Below are positions 37,625 through 49,196 of a DNA stretch of 64,000 bases, in pieces (the stretch's first letter is position 1; every line of letters begins with the position of its first letter). The stretch is taken from the NCBI RefSeq assembly GCF_003732485.1, contig NZ_MOAK01000086.1, positions 18,481 to 82,480 of the forward strand, written 5' to 3'. The notes beneath the pieces are model-generated. The model made no database searches. It was not told where the DNA came from and saw nothing but the letters and a program-made list of their open reading frames with translations. The position numbers and the translations under genes are program-made. This stretch comes from Pseudomonas protegens. GTDB lineage: Bacteria; Pseudomonadota; Gammaproteobacteria; Pseudomonadales; Pseudomonadaceae.

Positions 37625-39319
37625 TTAGTGCACCAGCATGCCGGTGAACCAGTAGGCCTGGGCCAGGGTGATCAGACCGACAATAGTGGCAAAGAACAGA
37701 CTGTGCTTAAGGGTGAAGCGGAACAGGTCGGATTCCTTGCCCACCAGGCCGGTGGCGGCGCAGGCCACGGCGATCGATTGCGGCGAGATCATCTTGCCGG
37801 TCACGCCGCCACTGGTGTTGGCCGCGACCAGCAGGGTGTCATTGACCCCGATCTGGTGCGCGGTGGTGGCCTGCAGCGAACTGAACAGGGCGTTGGACGA
37901 GGTATCGGAACCGGTGAGGAACACCCCGAGCCAGCCCAGGAACGGCGAGAAGAACGGGAATGCTGCGCCGGTGGCAGCCAGGACCAGGGCCATGGTCGAA
38001 GACATGCCCGAGTAGTTGGTGACGAAGGCGAACGCCAGCACCATGCCGATGGACAGGATCGGCCAGCGCAGCTCGTAGAAGGTCTCTTTCAAAGTGGTCA
38101 GACCAGTTTTGAAATTGATCTTCAGTACCAGCATGGAGACCAGCGCAGAGAAAAAGATCGCTGTGCCGGTGGCGGAGATCGGGTCGAGCTTGAATACCGC
38201 CGGGATGGCGGTGGGTGTGGTCACGATCGGCGCCATCTTGATCACCAGCTGATCCAGATGCGGGATGGCGAAGTTGAACACCCAGCCGTACATCGAGCCG
38301 CCAGCCGCGAACATCGCCTTGAAGGGCTTGAGGGTCCAGATGGTCACCAGCACGGTGAGGATCAGGAACGGCGACCAGGCCTTGAAGATCTGCCCCAGGC
38401 TGTAGGGTGAAGCGACGGTATTGCGTGGCTGACCGAAGCCGCCGGCGCTGGCGGTCACGGCAGCGCTGGAGGTGGCACCGGCGATCTGCGCACCGGCGGT
38501 GCGCTTGGGCTGCCAGATTTTCAGGAACAGGGTCAGGGAGATCAGGCTGGCCAGGGCCGAGGTGATGTCCGGCAGTTCCGGGCCGATGAAGTTCGAGGTG
38601 AAGTACTGGGTGATGGCGAAACTCAGGCCGGCCACCAGTGCGGCGGGCCAGGTCTCTTTGACGCCACGCATGCCGTCCATCATGAACACCAGCCAGAACG
38701 GCACGAACAGCGACAGCAGCGGCAGCTGGCGGCCGGTCATGGCGCCGATCTTGAAGGCGTCGATGCCCGTCACCTGGCCGGCAACGATGATCGGAATCCC
38801 CAGGGCGCCGAAGGCCACGGGTGCGGTGTTGGCGATCAGGCACAGGCCGGCGGCGTACAGTGGGTTGAAGCCCAGGCCCACCAGCAGGGCGGCGGTGATC
38901 GCCACTGGCGCACCGAAGCCTGCCGCACCTTCGAGGAAGGCGCCGAAGCAGAAGCCGATCAGCAGCACTTGCAGGCGCTGGTCGTCGGTGATCGACAGCA
39001 CCGAGCTGCGGATGATTTCAAACTGGCCGCTCTTCACGGTCAGTTTGTAGAGGAATACAGCGGCGACAATGATCCAGGCGATGGGCCACAGACCGTAGGC
39101 AAATCCATAGCCAGCGGCAGCGAAGGCCATGTCGGCGGGCATCTTGAAGGCGAAGATCGCCACCAGGATCGACAGGGCCAGGGTGATACTCCCGGCGACG
39201 TGTCCTTTGAGACGGAACACGGCCAGAGCCAGGAAGAAGAACACGATCGGGATAACGGCGGCGAGGGCGGACAGGCCGAGGCTGCCAAGCGGGCTATAGA
39301 GCTGTTGCCAGGTTTGCAT
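37625..39319 (-). CDS. lctP: L-lactate permease (LctP family)
   Basis: A 564-residue inner-membrane transporter with about twelve or more helices. It begins '[20 protein letters not shown]', a typical start of lactate permeases. Conserved parts include '[20 protein letters not shown]' and '[17 protein letters not shown]'. It imports L- and D-lactate or glycolate with protons. It is the first gene of the cluster, and the LldR-type operator lies about 50 bases before its start. Confidence 0.93.
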   Translation of the reverse strand: MQTWQQLYSPLGSLGLSALAAVIPIVFFFLALAVFRLKGHVAGSITLALSILVAIFAFKMPADMAFAAAGYGFAYGLWPIAWIIVAAVFLYKLTVKSGQFEIIRSSVLSITDDQRLQVLLIGFCFGAFLEGAAGFGAPVAITAALLVGLGFNPLYAAGLCLIANTAPVAFGALGIPIIVAGQVTGIDAFKIGAMTGRQLPLLSLFVPFWLVFMMDGMRGVKETWPAALVAGLSFAITQYFTSNFIGPELPDITSALASLISLTLFLKIWQPKRTAGAQIAGATSSAAVTASAGGFGQPRNTVASPYSLGQIFKAWSPFLILTVLVTIWTLKPFKAMFAAGGSMYGWVFNFAIPHLDQLVIKMAPIVTTPTAIPAVFKLDPISATGTAIFFSALVSMLVLKINFKTGLTTLKETFYELRWPILSIGMVLAFAFVTNYSGMSSTMALVLAATGAAFPFFSPFLGWLGVFLTGSDTSSNALFSSLQATTAHQIGVNDTLLVAANTSGGVTGKMISPQSIAVACAATGLVGKESDLFRFTLKHSLFFATIVGLITLAQAYWFTGMLVH

Positions 39320-39369
39320 AATGGGGTGGCCCCTAATTGTTGTTGGTCAGGCACTGCTAGCGTCTTGGT

Positions 39370-39388
39370 AAATTGGTAAGACCAATTT
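39370..39388. promoter_or_regulatory. LldR/PdhR-type operator
   Basis: AAATTGGTAAGACCAATTT is a perfect palindrome around AAG. It matches the ATTGGTnnnACCAAT site recognised by PdhR/LldR members of the FadR family. It lies between lctP and the divergent lldR-like gene, where repression of the lactate genes would act and be relieved by lactate. Confidence 0.8.
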
Positions 39389-39580
39389 ACAAGCGCTGTT
39401 GGCTAGGGTAAAAGCCTTGTGCGTGGTGTGTCAATTTGCCGCCCTAAAACTTTTGTCGAATGCGCTATGGCGCGGGCATCTGATCGGTGCAAAAGGCTTC
39501 GTTCTGCTAGGTGTTGGCGCGCCGTGAATAGGCCAGAATAGAGCCCCCCGGCGAAGGGTCGGGAGGGTGGAGAGTGAGTT

Positions 39581-40348
39581 ATGGGGTTTGATCAGATACG
39601 CCAGCGCCGTTTGTCCGACGATATTGTCGAGCGTCTGGAAGGGATGATTCTTGAAGGCACCTTGAAGGCTGGCGAGCGGCTGCCGGCCGAGCGTGCCCTG
39701 GCCGAGCAGTTCGGTGTCTCCCGGCCCTCACTGCGCGAGGCGATCCAGAAGCTCACGGCCAAGGGGCTGCTGATCAGCCGCCAGGGTGGCGGCAACTATG
39801 TGGTGGAATCCCTGGGCTCGACCTTCAGCGATCCGTTGCTGCACCTGCTGGAAAACAACACCGATGCCCAGCGCGACCTGCTGGAATTCCGGCATACCCT
39901 GGAAGCTTCCTGTGCTTATTACGCGGCGCTGCGGGCGACGGTAGTGGATCGCGAGCGGCTGACTCAGGCCTTCGAGGAGTTGCAGGATTGTTATTCCCGT
40001 TCCGACGATGTCAGCCGTATCGAGGAGGGCGCGGCGGATGCCAAGTTCCACCTGGCAATTGCCGAGGCCAGCCATAACGCGGTGCTGCTGCACACCATCC
40101 GCGGGCTGTTCGATCTGCTCAAGCGCAACGTGGTGACCAACATCGGCGGCATGTACAAGCAGCGCACGGAAACCCGCGACATGCTGATCAGCCAGCACCG
40201 TGACCTGTACCTGGCGATTATCGAAGGGCGAGCGGAGGATGCGCGGGAAATTTCCAGCCGGCACATTCTCTATGTGCAGGAAGTGCTCGAAGAAGTGCGT
40301 CAGGAAGTACAGCGAGTGGCCCGGGCCGAGCGGCGTAAGGGCATCTAA
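39581..40348 (+). CDS. lldR: FadR-subfamily GntR regulator, LldR-like
   Basis: A 255-residue repressor. The N-terminal winged helix is 'KAGERLPAERALAEQFGVSR' followed by 'PSLREAIQKLTAKGLLISRQ'. The C-terminal all-helical FCD domain has the metal-binding pattern with 'DAKFHLAIAEASHN' and 'SQHRDLYLAIIEGRAEDARE'. It most likely controls the divergent lctP-lutABC-dld operon through the palindrome at 39370-39388. Confidence 0.87.
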   Translation: MGFDQIRQRRLSDDIVERLEGMILEGTLKAGERLPAERALAEQFGVSRPSLREAIQKLTAKGLLISRQGGGNYVVESLGSTFSDPLLHLLENNTDAQRDLLEFRHTLEASCAYYAALRATVVDRERLTQAFEELQDCYSRSDDVSRIEEGAADAKFHLAIAEASHNAVLLHTIRGLFDLLKRNVVTNIGGMYKQRTETRDMLISQHRDLYLAIIEGRAEDAREISSRHILYVQEVLEEVRQEVQRVARAERRKGI

Positions 40349-40353
40349 TGCAA

Positions 40354-40407
40354 ATCGCCGGCAGCCGGCTCCTACCTGGGTGCTGTAGGAGCCGGCTTGC
40401 CGGCGAT
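40354..40407. repeat. REP-like palindrome between lldR and smpB
   Basis: ATCGCCGGCAGCCGGCTCCTAC (40354-40375) and GTAGGAGCCGGCTTGCCGGC plus GAT (40385-40407) are inverted with one internal difference. It is a typical Pseudomonas extragenic palindrome between convergent genes and can form a transcript-end hairpin. Confidence 0.75.
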
Positions 40408-40428
40408 AGCGACCTCAAGGCAGGAAGA

Positions 40429-40911
40429 TCAGTCTTCCTTGCCCTTGGTCCGCACCGCACGCTGTAGCTCGCGATCGGAATCGCGCTCGCGTTCGGTATG
40501 ACGCTTGTCGTATTCCTTCTTGCCCTTGCCCAGTGCGATTTCACACTTGACCAGATGCTTGCTCCAGTAGAGCGAAAGGCACACGCAGGCGTAACCCTTC
40601 TGCTGCACGGCGGCAAACAGCTTTTCCAGCTCTCGCTGGTTGAGCAGCAGCTTGCGCGAGCGCGTCGGGTCGGCGATGACGTGGGTGCTGGCGGTGGTCA
40701 ATGGCGTGAAGTGGCTGCCGAGCAACCAGGCTTCACCATCCTTGAGCAGCACATAACTGTCGACCAGCTGTGCCTTGCCTGCACGCAGACTCTTTACTTC
40801 CCAGCCGGCCAGGACCATGCCAGCCTCGAACCGATGTTCGATGAAGTAATCGTGACGCGCCTTTTTATTTTGCGCGATGGTCCCTGTTGGGTGTTTCTTC
40901 TGTTTAGCCAT
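40429..40911 (-). CDS. smpB: SsrA-binding protein SmpB
   Basis: A 160-residue tmRNA partner. It has the beta-barrel core '[20 protein letters not shown]' and the basic C-terminal tail starting '[20 protein letters not shown]' that enters the mRNA channel of the stalled ribosome. Its length is usual for the family. The ssrA gene is about 9.3 kb away. Confidence 0.95.
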   Translation of the reverse strand: MAKQKKHPTGTIAQNKKARHDYFIEHRFEAGMVLAGWEVKSLRAGKAQLVDSYVLLKDGEAWLLGSHFTPLTTASTHVIADPTRSRKLLLNQRELEKLFAAVQQKGYACVCLSLYWSKHLVKCEIALGKGKKEYDKRHTERERDSDRELQRAVRTKGKED

Positions 40912-41028
40912 AGGGGCGGCATTATAGGGAGTTGCGCGCGCGTCGGCTACGGTGACGCGGCGTGCTTGAGCAGGTTGATTGAATCCCGGACAATGCGGCC
41001 TCTTTTTTTTCGGTTGGGCGCGTTAACG

Positions 41029-42432
41029 ATGTCGACAGACAGGGTCTCTGTCCACGGCGGCTGGGCAAGCCGCTGGGTCTTTATACTCGCTGCAACTGGT
41101 TCGGCCGTGGGCCTGGGGAGCATCTGGAAATTCCCCTACATGGTCGGCGTCTATGGTGGTGGTGCCTTTGTCCTGGTGTTTCTGGCGTGCATTGCGCTGA
41201 TCGGGTTGCCGGTGATGCTGGCCGAAACCCTGATCGGTCGCCGCGCGCGGCAAAGCCCGGCGAATGCCCTGAAGGCGCTGGCCCTGGAGGCCGGGCATTC
41301 GGCCAGGTGGTCCTGGGGCGCCTTTGCCGGAATGATCACGGCGCTGCTGATTCTCTCTTTCTATAGTGTGGTGGGTGGTTGGTCCCTGGACTACATCATT
41401 GACATGGGGCGTGGCGATTTTCAGGGTGTCACGGCGGATCAGGTCGGTGTCTATTTCTCCGCGGTGACGGCCGACCCTTGGCGCCTGACGCTGTGGCACA
41501 CGCTGTTCATGCTGTTGTCGGCGCTGGTGATTGCCAAGGGCGTGGTGGCCGGGCTTGAGCGCAGCCTGCGGATCATGATGCCGCTGCTGTTTGTGATGCT
41601 GCTGGTGCTGTTGGGCTACAGCATGACCACCGGGCACTTCATGCAGGGCCTGCACTTCATGTTCGACTTCAGCCTGGAACGCTTGCTGGATGGGCTGTTG
41701 CCGGCCATGGGGCATGCGTTCTTTTCCCTCAGCGTGGGGGTCGGTTCGATCATGATCTACGGCGCCTATATGCCCAAGCATTCGTCCCTGGCCGGCACTG
41801 TGGTCGGGGTGGCCTTGCTGGATACCTTCGTTTCTCTGGTGGCGGGCATGGCCCTGTTTCCCATTGTGTTCGCCGCCGGGCTAAACCCTAGCGAGGGGCC
41901 GGGGCTGATGTTTATCAGCCTGCCGTTCGCCTTCGGCAATGTGGCGTTCGGCCAGCTTATGGGCGTAGTGTTCTTTATCCTGGTGGCGATTGCTGCCTGG
42001 AGTTCGGCCATTTCCCTGTTGGAGCCAATGGTGGCTTATCTCGTCGAGAGGACTAAAATCCGCCGCGGCTGGGTGACTTTCTGGCTGGCGTTCAGTTGCT
42101 GGTTCGTGGGATTGGGAACAGTGTTTTCCTTCAACATCTGGCAGCAGGCCAAATTCTTCGTGAACGAAGGCGGTGTTTTTCATCTCTATCGATGGGGCGC
42201 GGCCGGCGGTCTGGATTTCTTTGGCGTGATCGACTTTTTCACCTCGCGGATCATGTTGCCTCTTGGCGGTTTGTGCTTCGTGGTATTTGCAGGTTGGGTG
42301 ATGGGCCGTGAGGCAGTTCGTGATGAGCTGTCGTTGCGTAGCCCGCTGTTGTTCGCCCTGGCCTTGTTTTTGATGCGCTATGTGGCGCCCGTCGGCATTC
42401 TTGTGGTGTTTGCCGCCCAGTTGTGGAAATGA
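41029..42432 (+). CDS. Sodium-dependent neurotransmitter-symporter-family transporter
   Basis: A 467-residue LeuT-fold transporter. The first helix region 'WASRWVFILAATGSAVGLGS' followed by IWKFPYMVG is the signature of the SNF/NSS family, and 'MVYGAYMP'-like sequence 'SIMIYGAYMPKHSSL' matches helix 6-7. It imports an amino acid or similar solute with Na+. The ATG at 41029 has a weak Shine-Dalgarno, but the protein begins in register with relatives there. It is directly upstream of ratA. Confidence 0.88.
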   Translation: MSTDRVSVHGGWASRWVFILAATGSAVGLGSIWKFPYMVGVYGGGAFVLVFLACIALIGLPVMLAETLIGRRARQSPANALKALALEAGHSARWSWGAFAGMITALLILSFYSVVGGWSLDYIIDMGRGDFQGVTADQVGVYFSAVTADPWRLTLWHTLFMLLSALVIAKGVVAGLERSLRIMMPLLFVMLLVLLGYSMTTGHFMQGLHFMFDFSLERLLDGLLPAMGHAFFSLSVGVGSIMIYGAYMPKHSSLAGTVVGVALLDTFVSLVAGMALFPIVFAAGLNPSEGPGLMFISLPFAFGNVAFGQLMGVVFFILVAIAAWSSAISLLEPMVAYLVERTKIRRGWVTFWLAFSCWFVGLGTVFSFNIWQQAKFFVNEGGVFHLYRWGAAGGLDFFGVIDFFTSRIMLPLGGLCFVVFAGWVMGREAVRDELSLRSPLLFALALFLMRYVAPVGILVVFAAQLWK

Positions 42433-42439
42433 AGCTCAC

Positions 42440-42874
42440 ATGACGACCCATATTCAACGTTCGGCCCTTTTGCCCTATCCGGCGCAGTTCCTGTATGACC
42501 TGGTCAATGATGTGGCCCGGTACCCGGAGTTTCTTCCCTGGTGTTCTACTGCCGAGGTGCTGGAAAGCAGTGAAGAGCGGATGCGTGCCAGCCTGGCGGT
42601 GGCCAAGGGCGGCATGAGCCAGCGTTTCATGACCTGCAATACCCTGGTGCCGGGGCAGTCGATCGAGATGAATCTGGAAGAGGGGCCGTTCAATCAACTG
42701 CATGGCCTTTGGGTGTTCAAGCCGTTGGGGGAGAAGGCCTGCAAGATCAGCCTCGATCTGTCGTTCGACTACGCCGGGCCGTTGGTGCGTGCCACCCTGG
42801 GGCCTCTGTTCAATCAGGCGGCCAATACCCTGATGGACGCATTCTGCCAGCGGGCCAAGCAACTGCATGGTTGA
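42440..42874 (+). CDS. ratA: RatA/CoqQ-like START-domain protein
   Basis: A 144-residue member of the polyketide-cyclase/START family. Typical sequence is 'PYPAQFLYDLVNDVARYPEF' and 'LDLSFDYAGPLVRATLGPLF'. In E. coli RatA was described as inhibiting ribosome subunit association; relatives (Coq10) bind ubiquinone. It overlaps the next gene, rnfH, by 8 bases, the usual ratA-rnfH (ratB) pair found next to smpB. Confidence 0.88.
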   Translation: MTTHIQRSALLPYPAQFLYDLVNDVARYPEFLPWCSTAEVLESSEERMRASLAVAKGGMSQRFMTCNTLVPGQSIEMNLEEGPFNQLHGLWVFKPLGEKACKISLDLSFDYAGPLVRATLGPLFNQAANTLMDAFCQRAKQLHG

Positions 42875-43181
42875 GCCTCTGATCGCCATCGAGGTGGTTC
42901 ACGCTGCCGCCGACCGCCAGGTGCTGGTTAGTGTGCAAGTGCCCCAGGGTTCGACCCTGCGTGCAGCGCTGGAGGCTTCTTCTATAAAGGAGCATTTTAA
43001 CGAGTTAGATCTGGCGGCGTGCCCGGTGGGTATCTTCGGAAAGCAGGTATCCGATCCTGGGCAATATGTAGTGCAGGCCGGAGATCGAATTGAAATCTAT
43101 CGCCCGCTGCTGGCAGATCCGAAAGAGGTGCGGCGTCTGCGTGCCGCCAAGGCGGCCGAGGCTCGTAAGCGTGAGCAGTGA
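42867..43181 (+). CDS. rnfH: RnfH-family ubiquitin-like protein (RatB)
   Basis: A 104-residue beta-grasp protein of the RnfH family ('IAIEVVHAAADRQVLVSVQV', 'CPVGIFGKQVSDPGQYVVQA', 'GDRIEIYRPLLADPKEVRR'). It ends in a basic helix. The role is uncertain; it is conserved with ratA and smpB. It ends just before a bidirectional terminator shared with bamE. Confidence 0.88.
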   Translation: MVEPLIAIEVVHAAADRQVLVSVQVPQGSTLRAALEASSIKEHFNELDLAACPVGIFGKQVSDPGQYVVQAGDRIEIYRPLLADPKEVRRLRAAKAAEARKREQ

Positions 43182-43200
43182 TCGTTAGCAACAGCCAATA

Positions 43201-43228
43201 AAAAGCCCGGGCATGCCCGGGCTTTTTT
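43201..43228. terminator. Bidirectional terminator between rnfH and bamE
   Basis: AAAAGCCCGGGCATGCCCGG followed by GCTTTTTT is a perfect palindrome with A and T runs at both ends, so it can end both convergent transcripts. Confidence 0.9.
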
Positions 43229-43240
43229 ATTCGCCACAAA

Positions 43241-43768
43241 TTATTGCGGAGAAGTGTCCAGGGGTTCAGGTGTAGGCACTGGTACGGTTTCGACGCCATC
43301 CACATCCTTCTGGATCTGGTCCAGCAACGAGCCTGGCTTGACCGGCTTCTCGGCTTTGGGCTTCTCGGCGTTCTCGGTAGGGGCGGTGACGGTGTTGCCG
43401 CTCTCCTTGCCCAGCAGGGCTTCGTCGCGGCTTACACCGGGCATGAAGTCACCGGCCAAGCTGACCAGTTGGTCGTTACCGTTGAAGATCAGGCTCACGC
43501 GTTCCTGTTGGCGTTCACCGCCACCAGGCTGCAGGCTGTAGAGATAATCCCAGCGATCGGCATGGAACGTGTCGGTCAACAGAGGGTTGCCCATGATAAA
43601 CCGTACTTGCCGTCGGGTCATTCCGGGGCGCAACTGGTCTATCATGTCCTGCGTGACGACATTGCCCTGCTGGATGTCGATTTTGTAAACCCCGGGGAAT
43701 GAACAACCGGCGAGTGCGAGCAGTCCCACGAAGGTGAAACTGGTTAGCAAGAGCTTGGTGTTTTGCAT
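43241..43768 (-). CDS. bamE: Outer-membrane lipoprotein BamE (OmlA)
   Basis: A 175-residue lipoprotein. The lipobox LAGC places the acylated Cys at residue 22. The SmpA/OmlA domain follows: '[20 protein letters not shown]', '[19 protein letters not shown]'. It is part of the BAM complex that inserts outer-membrane proteins. The C-terminal part from about residue 120 is a proline- and lysine-rich tail longer than in E. coli BamE. It is divergent from fur, the usual Pseudomonas arrangement. Confidence 0.93.
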   Translation of the reverse strand: MQNTKLLLTSFTFVGLLALAGCSFPGVYKIDIQQGNVVTQDMIDQLRPGMTRRQVRFIMGNPLLTDTFHADRWDYLYSLQPGGGERQQERVSLIFNGNDQLVSLAGDFMPGVSRDEALLGKESGNTVTAPTENAEKPKAEKPVKPGSLLDQIQKDVDGVETVPVPTPEPLDTSPQ

Positions 43769-43866
43769 CGGTGGGCGACTTCCACTATCTTGGCTGGGAC
43801 AACGTAAACCCCGATCATACCCGCATTAAGAGAAGCTGCGAAGCAGCATCGGCGAGAAAGCTGACC

Positions 43867-44271
43867 ATGGTTGAAAATAGCGAACTACGTAAAGCCGGCC
43901 TTAAAGTGACTCTGCCACGGGTCAAAATTCTACAAATGCTCGATTCCACCGAGCAGCGGCACATGAGCGCTGAAGATGTCTACAAGGCGCTGATGGAAGC
44001 TGGTGAGGATGTGGGTCTGGCCACGGTTTACCGTGTACTGACTCAATTCGAAGCAGCCGGACTGGTGGTACGCCATAATTTTGATGGCGGTCACGCTGTA
44101 TTCGAGCTGGCGGATGGCGGTCACCACGACCATATGGTCAACGTGGAGTCTGGCGAAGTGATCGAATTCTTCGACGAAGAAATCGAAAAGCTTCAGAAGG
44201 CGATTGTCGAAAAGCACGGTTTCGAGTTGGTGGATCACAATCTTGTGCTGTATGTGCGCAAGAAGAAGTAA
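43867..44271 (+). CDS. fur: Ferric uptake regulator Fur
   Basis: A 134-residue iron-responsive repressor. The N-terminal winged helix has 'LKVTLPRVKILQMLDSTEQR' and 'DVGLATVYRVLTQFEAAGLV'. The metal site includes 'HDHMVNVESGEVIEFFDEEI' with the upstream HH pair. The sequence contains no cysteine at all, so it lacks the structural CxxC site of E. coli Fur, as in other Pseudomonas Fur proteins. The ATG at 43867 is the family start; the longer frame to 43771 covers the promoter region. Confidence 0.95.
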   Translation: MVENSELRKAGLKVTLPRVKILQMLDSTEQRHMSAEDVYKALMEAGEDVGLATVYRVLTQFEAAGLVVRHNFDGGHAVFELADGGHHDHMVNVESGEVIEFFDEEIEKLQKAIVEKHGFELVDHNLVLYVRKKK

Positions 44272-44305
44272 GCCCCTCACGCGACTTTCATAGTCGTGAA
44301 ACGAT

Positions 44306-44331
44306 CGAAGGCGACCTTAGGGTCGCCTTCG
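44306..44331. terminator. Hairpin terminator between fur and recN
   Basis: CGAAGGCGACCTTAGGGTCG followed by CCTTCG forms a 10-bp GC-rich stem with a weak T-tract. It separates the convergent fur and recN genes. Confidence 0.65.
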
Positions 44332-44365
44332 TGCTTTGTGCCTATATAAAAGCAGCGCTTGAGAC

Positions 44366-46039
44366 TCAAGCCTTGGTGGTCACGACCATTTTCTTGGCGT
44401 GGGCCAGGGACTCCTTGGTCAAATCGATGCCGCCCAGCATTCGGGCAATTTCCTCGACCCTTTCATTCTTGCCCAGCTTGGAAACGGCGGTGTGAGTTGC
44501 ATTGTTGCCGCGTACCTTGTGCACGAACAGGTGCTGATGTCCCTGGGCGGCGACTTGTGGCAAGTGGGTAACGGTCAGTACCTGGCCGCGCTCTCCGAGA
44601 CGTCGTAGCAATTGGCCGACGATCTCCGCGGTCGGGCCGCCGATCCCGACGTCGACCTCGTCGAATACCAGGGTTGGAACGCGGGAGGTTTGCGCGGTGA
44701 TCACTTGAATGGCCAGGCTGATGCGTGACAACTCACCACCCGATGCAACCTTGGCCAGGGCCTTGAGCGGTTGTCCGGGGTTGGCGCTGACCAGCAGTTC
44801 AACCTGCTCCAGGCCATTGGGCAGCAGCTCATCGCTGGTGTTGGCTCGCAGTTCGATGGTGAAGCGCCCGCCAGGCATGCCCAGGCGCTGAATTTCCAAT
44901 TCCACCGCGCTCGCTAGGCTGGTTGCAGCTTGCTGGCGCAATTGGCTCAGTTCCTGGGCTTTTTCCTGGTAATGCCGGGCGAAGGACTGCAGTTCCTCGC
45001 CAAGTCGCTCGATGGACTCATCGTTGGCGTCCAGAGTCTCGATTTCATCCAGCAAGGTCTGCTGCATGGCGGCGAGTTCGAAGGGTTGGATGCGATGTTT
45101 GCGTGCCAGGGTGTAGATGGAGTCCAGGCGTTCTTCCAACTGCTGCAGGCGGGCCGGGTCGGCGTCGAAGTGATCGAGGAAACGATTCAATTCGCCAACC
45201 GCTTCTTCCACCTGAATCTGGGCGCTGGCCAAGAGATTGGTGGCCTCGCCCAACGATCCCGTTGAGTTACCAATGCTGGACAGGCGGTTGAGGCTGACGG
45301 TCAACGCGTTGAGGACATTGCCGGAATCACTTTCGCTGCATTGTTCAACCACTTGGCGGCAGATGCCCAGTAGGGTTTCGGCGTTGGTCAGGTTCTTGTG
45401 TTCCTGCTCCAGATCCTCGAGTTCGTTTTCCCCCAGGCCGAGGTTCTCCAGTTCTTCCAGCTGATAGCTGAGCAGTTGGTGGCGAGCTCGTTGCTCATCG
45501 CCCGAGTTTGACAGGCGCTCCAGCTCCTGGCGGGTCTGGCGCCAGCGTTGGGCGGCCAACTGCACCTGGCGGGCGAGATCTGTGGCGCCGGCGTATTCAT
45601 CCAGCAAGCGCCGATGGGTATCGGTCTTGAGCAGTGACTGGTGCTCGTGCTGACTGTGGATATCGATGAGCAGTTCGCCCAGGGCCTTGAGGTCTCCGAG
45701 CGGGCAGGGCGTACCGTTGATATAGCCGCGGGAACGTCCTTCGGCGGTGATCACCCGGCGCAGTATGCAGGGGCCGTCGTTGTCCAGATCGCGCTCGGCC
45801 AGCCAGCTGTGGGCCTCGGGAATGTCCGTCAGGTCGAAGGTGGCAAGGATGTCGGCCTTGTCGGCGCCTGGCCGTACCACGCCGCTGTCAGCGCGATCGC
45901 CCAGGGTCAGGCCGAGCGCATCGAGCATGATCGACTTGCCGGCGCCGGTTTCGCCTGTAATGACGCTCATCCCGCGATCCAGTTCCAGATCCAGGTGTTC
46001 GACGATGGCGTAATTGTGTACGGACAGGTGCACCAGCAT
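44366..46039 (-). CDS. recN: DNA repair protein RecN
   Basis: A 557-residue SMC-like ATPase for double-strand break repair. Walker A is 'GETGAGKS' at residues 29-36. Long coiled coils occupy about 150-370. The C-terminal signature 'VASGGELSRISLAIQVITAQ' and Walker B 'LVFDEVDVGIGG' follow. The ATG at 46039 begins 'MLVHLSVHNYAIVEHLDLEL', the family start; an in-frame extension to 46234 overlaps the grpE promoter region and is rejected. Confidence 0.94.
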   Translation of the reverse strand: MLVHLSVHNYAIVEHLDLELDRGMSVITGETGAGKSIMLDALGLTLGDRADSGVVRPGADKADILATFDLTDIPEAHSWLAERDLDNDGPCILRRVITAEGRSRGYINGTPCPLGDLKALGELLIDIHSQHEHQSLLKTDTHRRLLDEYAGATDLARQVQLAAQRWRQTRQELERLSNSGDEQRARHQLLSYQLEELENLGLGENELEDLEQEHKNLTNAETLLGICRQVVEQCSESDSGNVLNALTVSLNRLSSIGNSTGSLGEATNLLASAQIQVEEAVGELNRFLDHFDADPARLQQLEERLDSIYTLARKHRIQPFELAAMQQTLLDEIETLDANDESIERLGEELQSFARHYQEKAQELSQLRQQAATSLASAVELEIQRLGMPGGRFTIELRANTSDELLPNGLEQVELLVSANPGQPLKALAKVASGGELSRISLAIQVITAQTSRVPTLVFDEVDVGIGGPTAEIVGQLLRRLGERGQVLTVTHLPQVAAQGHQHLFVHKVRGNNATHTAVSKLGKNERVEEIARMLGGIDLTKESLAHAKKMVVTTKA

Positions 46040-46208
46040 TAAGGCCGCTCCCAAACTAGATGTCTGGTTATTTATACAGTGTTTTGTTTCGGGCTGACAA
46101 TGCTTTCCCTTAGCTCGATTTGCTTGGTCATTCTGGCTTTTTAGTGCGCCCGGTAATGTCTGCATACAGGATTTACCGGGCCGGAATGACTTTTGCTGTG
46201 GCTGCGGA

Positions 46209-46236
46209 CTTGAACCTTGAAAATGCGACCCCATAT
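46209..46236 (+). promoter_or_regulatory. Sigma32 heat-shock promoter of grpE-dnaK-dnaJ
   Basis: CTTGAA (46209-46214), 14 bases, then CCCCATAT (46229-46236) matches the sigma32 consensus closely. It is about 54 bases before the grpE start. Confidence 0.88.
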
Positions 46237-46289
46237 AGCTGGGCAGAAGAGTGAGCCCGGCTCACAGACGATATTGAAAGGAGAATTTC

Positions 46290-46856
46290 ATGGCTGACGA
46301 ACAGACGCTGGATACGCAAAATCTAGACGCCAATCAGGCTCCCGAGGCATCGGGTGATGACCTGGCGGCTCGTGTACAAGTGCTCGAAGAGCAACTGGCT
46401 GGTGCGCAGGATCAGGCTTTGCGTGTTGCTGCCGATCTGCAGAACGTCCGCCGCCGCGCCGAGCAGGACGTGGAAAAGGCTCACAAATTTGCTCTCGAGA
46501 AGTTTGCCGGTGACCTGCTGCCGGTGATCGACAGCCTGGAGCGTGGCCTGGAGCTGTCCAACCCGGACGACGAAAGCATCCGCCCGATGCGTGAAGGTAT
46601 CGAGCTGACCTTGAAGATGTTCCACGACACCCTCAAGCGTTATCAGTTGGAAGCCATCGATCCTCACGGCGAACCGTTCAATGCTGAACAGCATCAGGCC
46701 ATGGCCATGCAGGAAAGCGCGGATGTCGAGCCAAACAGTGTTCTCAAAGTGTTCCAGAAGGGCTACCAGCTCAACGGTCGCCTGCTGCGCCCGGCCATGG
46801 TCGTGGTCAGCAAGGCTCCTGCACCGGTTTCGCCTTCGATTGACGAAAAGGCTTGA
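46290..46856 (+). CDS. grpE: Nucleotide exchange factor GrpE
   Basis: A 188-residue co-chaperone. The long N-terminal helix ('[20 protein letters not shown]') is followed by the beta-domain ending '[20 protein letters not shown]', which inserts into the DnaK cleft to release ADP. AAAGGAG lies before the ATG. It heads the heat-shock operon. Confidence 0.95.
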   Translation: MADEQTLDTQNLDANQAPEASGDDLAARVQVLEEQLAGAQDQALRVAADLQNVRRRAEQDVEKAHKFALEKFAGDLLPVIDSLERGLELSNPDDESIRPMREGIELTLKMFHDTLKRYQLEAIDPHGEPFNAEQHQAMAMQESADVEPNSVLKVFQKGYQLNGRLLRPAMVVVSKAPAPVSPSIDEKA

Positions 46857-46958
46857 AAACGGCTGTAGAGCCCCCATTTATCAGTCAAGCGTTTAAGTGC
46901 TACCGCAGTTTGCCACCACAGCTGCGGCATCCAAATCCAAAGTTTCGGGAGAGTTAAC

Positions 46959-48875
<1,917 letters not shown>

Positions 48876-49196
48876 TGGCTTGTTGGTCGGCCGGTTGACT
48901 GCCTTCGGGCGGTGACTGGTAGGATGTCGCCGCGCGGGAGCTTGCTCCCGCGTTGGCGTGTCTGGAGTCAGCGAATTTTGATGGCGTACAACCTTCGTTT
49001 GTGCGCTGGCGGTCGGGTCGGAGAAGCTCCTGCTTTCCGGCTGCGATGACCGCAATTATCGACCTGCAAGCGGGTCGTCTATCCAAGACCAGGATCGTTG
49101 AATTGACGTGAGTTGGGTCCGGGCCTGTATTGGGGCTCAGCGAGTTTGGCAGAGCTCAGGAGGGTTTGCCGGACGTCCTTAAGAGTGCAAAGACTT
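48876..49196 (+). other. Spacer between dnaK and dnaJ with a hairpin
   Basis: About 320 bases with no supportable gene. A hairpin GCGGGAGCTTGCTCCCGC (48936-48953) without a T-run follows dnaK. It may lower read-through to dnaJ or stabilise dnaK mRNA. A separate dnaJ promoter is possible but not identifiable by eye. Confidence 0.5.
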